Positions 61,874 to 64,000 of a stretch of 64,000 nt of DNA are shown in pieces. Both the position numbers and the translations under genes were made by a program. The stretch is from assembly GCA_964632945.1 (NCBI GenBank), contig CAZWCX010000016.1:1-64000 (forward strand), read 5' to 3'. Every line of letters starts with the position of its first letter. Within the stretch, counting starts at the first letter, position 1. The notes below the pieces were generated by a model, which saw only the letters and a program-made list of their open reading frames with translations, searched no databases and was not told the DNA's origin. The stretch comes from CAZWCX01 sp964632945 (GTDB lineage: Bacteria > Planctomycetota > MHYJ01 > WSZJ01 > CAZWCX01).

Positions 61874-63159
61874 CCGAGCCCCAGCATCGCGAACAGGTCC
61901 TGCCGGTTGAACCAGAGCAGCGCGACGATCCCCGACACCACGATCGAGCCGAAACCCAGCCAGAGCTGTCGCTTCATCGCCGGTGACGCAAGCACGCTCG
62001 CGGCGCTGCCCTTGAAGATCGTGTTGGAGATCGTCGCCACCACGATCAGATTGGTCGCCGTCGCATCGCTGATGTCCCCGCGTCCGGCCAGACCCGCCGT
62101 CGAGAGCGTAATCGCGTCCATGTCGGTCAGCCCGGAGACCGTCGCCGCCACATACAGTCCGGCATTGCCCAGGTACTGCTTGCAGAGCGCCAGGACCAGC
62201 AGGATCCCCGCATAGAGGATCCCGAACGTGACGGCCGTCTTCAGGTCGCAGGGGTTCTTCACCTCGGGCGGGGCGTCGCTGCGCGCCGAGCCCGCCTTCC
62301 GGAACAGCCAGTATGTGACCACCAGGGCCGGGATCAGCATGACCGCGAAGCGCGAGGCGAGCGTCGGCACCATGCCCCGGTGCACCACCGCCGCCTCGAT
62401 CGTCACGCGGAAGAACAGCATCGTGCAGGCGAGCATGACCACCACCGTGCCGATCGTCGACAGCTCTTCGTCTTCCCGGCTGCGGCGGGCGAAGGTCATG
62501 GTCGTCGCGGTGCTTGAAACCAGTCCGCCGAGGAAGCCGGAAAGCAGCATCCCGTACTTCACGCCCACCAGCTTGATTCCGACGTAGCCGGCCAGCCCCA
62601 TTCCGGCCACCAGGACCACCATGTACCAGGTCTTTTGCGGGTTCAGGGTCTCGAACGGCCCGAACGGCTCGTTGGGCAGGATCGGCAGGATGATGAAGGT
62701 GACCAGGCCGAACTGGAGAATCGCATTGATGTCCCGCTCCTGGATCTTCTGGGCGAACGCATGGAGGCCGGGCTTGAATTCGAGGATTCCGAGCAGGACG
62801 ATCCCCATTGCCACCGCCACGATGGTCGGTCCGCTGTAGACGACGGCGCCGATCAGGAGGGTCAGCAACGCCGCCACCTCGGTGGTGATGCCGGGGTCGC
62901 GCTTGTCTACGGGACGCAGCCAGTTGCTCGAAATGAGCAGCGCCGTCAGCGCCAGGAGGCCGCCCAGGATCACCCAGGCGCGCGATCCGGCGGGCGACGC
63001 CATGGCCAGGAACGTGCCGATCGCGGCGCAGATCGGAAACGTGCGGATCCCGCCGATGTCGCTGCCGGAGCGTTGCCGTTGGATCCCGATGATTCCGCCC
63101 AAGGCCAGGCTGGTCCCGAGTTTCATCATCAGATCGAGCGGATCGGCGGCTTCGGGCAC
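61870..63159 (-). CDS. MgtC/SapB and DUF4010 membrane protein
   Basis: A 429-residue inner-membrane protein. The N-terminal third has the MgtC pattern (LALGGIIGIQRQR, GGIRTFPICAAIGTFLAMAS). The rest is DUF4010 with about nine further helices (TFIILPILPNEPFGPFETLN, GGLVSSTATTMTFARRS, VSGLTDMDAITLSTAGLA). The family is linked to Mg or ion homeostasis, but transport is not proven. ATG at 63159. Upstream is the divergent thioesterase gene. Confidence 0.9.
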   Translation of the reverse strand: MPEAADPLDLMMKLGTSLALGGIIGIQRQRSGSDIGGIRTFPICAAIGTFLAMASPAGSRAWVILGGLLALTALLISSNWLRPVDKRDPGITTEVAALLTLLIGAVVYSGPTIVAVAMGIVLLGILEFKPGLHAFAQKIQERDINAILQFGLVTFIILPILPNEPFGPFETLNPQKTWYMVVLVAGMGLAGYVGIKLVGVKYGMLLSGFLGGLVSSTATTMTFARRSREDEELSTIGTVVVMLACTMLFFRVTIEAAVVHRGMVPTLASRFAVMLIPALVVTYWLFRKAGSARSDAPPEVKNPCDLKTAVTFGILYAGILLVLALCKQYLGNAGLYVAATVSGLTDMDAITLSTAGLAGRGDISDATATNLIVVATISNTIFKGSAASVLASPAMKRQLWLGFGSIVVSGIVALLWFNRQDLFAMLGLG

Positions 63160-63339
63160 GGAACCCCTCCGGGCAATGGCGGCAGGGGGCGCATGCCCCC
63201 GGTGTGGGCGGTCATTCTAGGGGCCTCCGTGCCCGGCGAACAAGGGAAAACGGGGGCACCGGCGGGCGTTCCCGCCGCCTTTCCGCTTGATCCGCGCCCC
63301 GGGCGCCGGTACAGTGTCCTACCTTCCCAGGAGACCGCC

Positions 63340-63768
63340 ATGGATGCGCCCCCGACCCGGTTCCCCCTCACCCTCACCCTGCCGGTGGTGTGGGGCGACA
63401 TGGACGCTCTCGGGCATGTGAACAACATCCTCTACTTCAAGCATTTCGAAGCCGTGCGCATGGACTACTTCGTCCGCCTCGGTCTCATGGACTTGTACCG
63501 CGAGCGCCGGATCGGGCCGATCCTGGCGTCCACCACCTGCCAGTTCCGGCATCCGGTCCGCTACCCCGACACGGTGGTCGTGCACGCGGGGGTCTCGGAA
63601 GTCCGCAACACCAGCTTCACCATGCTCTACCGGACCTTCTGCGACGCGGGGAAGCGTCTCGCCGCCGAGGGGTCGGGAGTGATCGTCATGTACGACTACG
63701 AACGGGGCGAAAAGGCCCCCATCCCCGACACGGTGCGCCGAGCCATCGAGACGCTCGAACGCCCGTGA
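63340..63768 (+). CDS. Hotdog-fold acyl-CoA thioesterase (YbgC/4HBT-like)
   Basis: A 142-residue single hotdog domain. VVWGDMDALGHVNNILYFKH carries the 4HBT motif with the catalytic Asp (D in WGDMD) and the HVNN signature; EAVRMDYFVRLGL is the central helix. FRHPVRYPDTVVVHAGVSEV follows. AGGAG lies six bases before the ATG at 63340; the longer frame upstream crosses non-coding DNA. Substrate chain length unknown. It is followed by the phosphodiesterase gene after 19 bases. Confidence 0.93.
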   Translation: MDAPPTRFPLTLTLPVVWGDMDALGHVNNILYFKHFEAVRMDYFVRLGLMDLYRERRIGPILASTTCQFRHPVRYPDTVVVHAGVSEVRNTSFTMLYRTFCDAGKRLAAEGSGVIVMYDYERGEKAPIPDTVRRAIETLERP

Positions 63769-63787
63769 CCCCTCGGAGGCTCCGTCG

Positions 63788-64000
63788 ATGATGCGAAGGA
63801 CGGTCGGTTTGCCGGCGCTGCTTTGCGCGCTGTCGGGAATTCTGGCGTTCGCCGCCGGCATCCTGCCCGCAAAGGCCCAGGAATCCGCGCCCCCCCGCCG
63901 GACCGTGGTGCTGATCTCCATGGACGGTATGCGCGGCGACTACATGAACCCGACCGACATGCCGTTCACCGCCAAGTTGCGCCAGGATGGAGTTTCCAGC
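63788..64000 (+). CDS. Type I phosphodiesterase/nucleotide pyrophosphatase, N-terminal part
   Basis: The first 71 codons of a gene cut by the window edge. MMRRTVGLPALLCALSGILA begins a signal peptide ending near AKAQE. TVVLISMDGMRGDYM then matches the ENPP/alkaline-phosphatase superfamily start, where the Asp of SMDG binds zinc; MPFTAKLRQDGV follows. The catalytic Thr or Ser region lies beyond the window. Two ATGs in tandem (63788 and 63791) could each start it. Confidence 0.85.
   Translation, partial: MMRRTVGLPALLCALSGILAFAAGILPAKAQESAPPRRTVVLISMDGMRGDYMNPTDMPFTAKLRQDGVSS

Overview
The window is a GC-rich bacterial chromosome segment. Genes are packed tightly, often with 4-base ATGA or GTGA overlaps. 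PBP1C, alpha-2-macroglobulin, a lipoprotein, a periplasmic peptide-binding protein and many Sec signals indicate a two-membrane cell. Several HEAT-repeat proteins, a WD40 Ser/Thr kinase, secreted beta-propellers and a HEAT/toroid protein resemble Planctomycetota or a related poorly cultured phylum. That placement is inference from gene content. I saw no rRNA, tRNA or CRISPR array.

Layout. 1-359: dispersed repeats. 360-5744: HEAT proteins, an AmpD-type amidase, a His-rich lipoprotein and 6-phosphofructokinase. 5737-12010: three overlapping or adjacent genes for large secreted beta-rich proteins. 12157-14719: a compact cassette of a 50-residue peptide gene, an HPr-kinase-like kinase, a PqqD-like peptide carrier and a PRMT-like methyltransferase, preceded on the same strand by a metallophosphoesterase and an ABC-2 permease (to 16423). 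16664-20005: parA-like, parB (with an internal parS) and an unknown gene behind a strong promoter. 20120-21649: a thioredoxin/NHL protein with an in-frame TGA in its redox motif and a SECIS-like hairpin after it. 21650-24246: inverted-repeat elements and one secreted protein. 24243-32559: M32 carboxypeptidase, a DUF5677-like protein, a HEAT protein and the WD40 kinase. 33114-43648: alpha-2-macroglobulin, PBP1C, a DASS transporter and adenosine deaminase. 43949-47915: DRTGG protein, DapB, an HU-like protein and SucC. 48026-52290: secreted or anchored proteins. 52530-52767: a candidate structured RNA with its own promoter. 53015-63159: DUF72, a complete oppABCDF operon, a Pro-rich protein and an MgtC/DUF4010 protein. 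63340-64000: a thioesterase and the start of a phosphodiesterase.

The three observations I rate highest are: (1) a minimal peptide-modification cassette whose precursor gene (14567-14719) has a leader in lasso-peptide register and a C-terminal Ser, translationally coupled to an HprK-like kinase; (2) a probable selenoprotein, Sec66, in a thioredoxin-like NHL protein; (3) a promoter-driven structured RNA at about 52530-52767. Two families of intergenic inverted repeats are also present.
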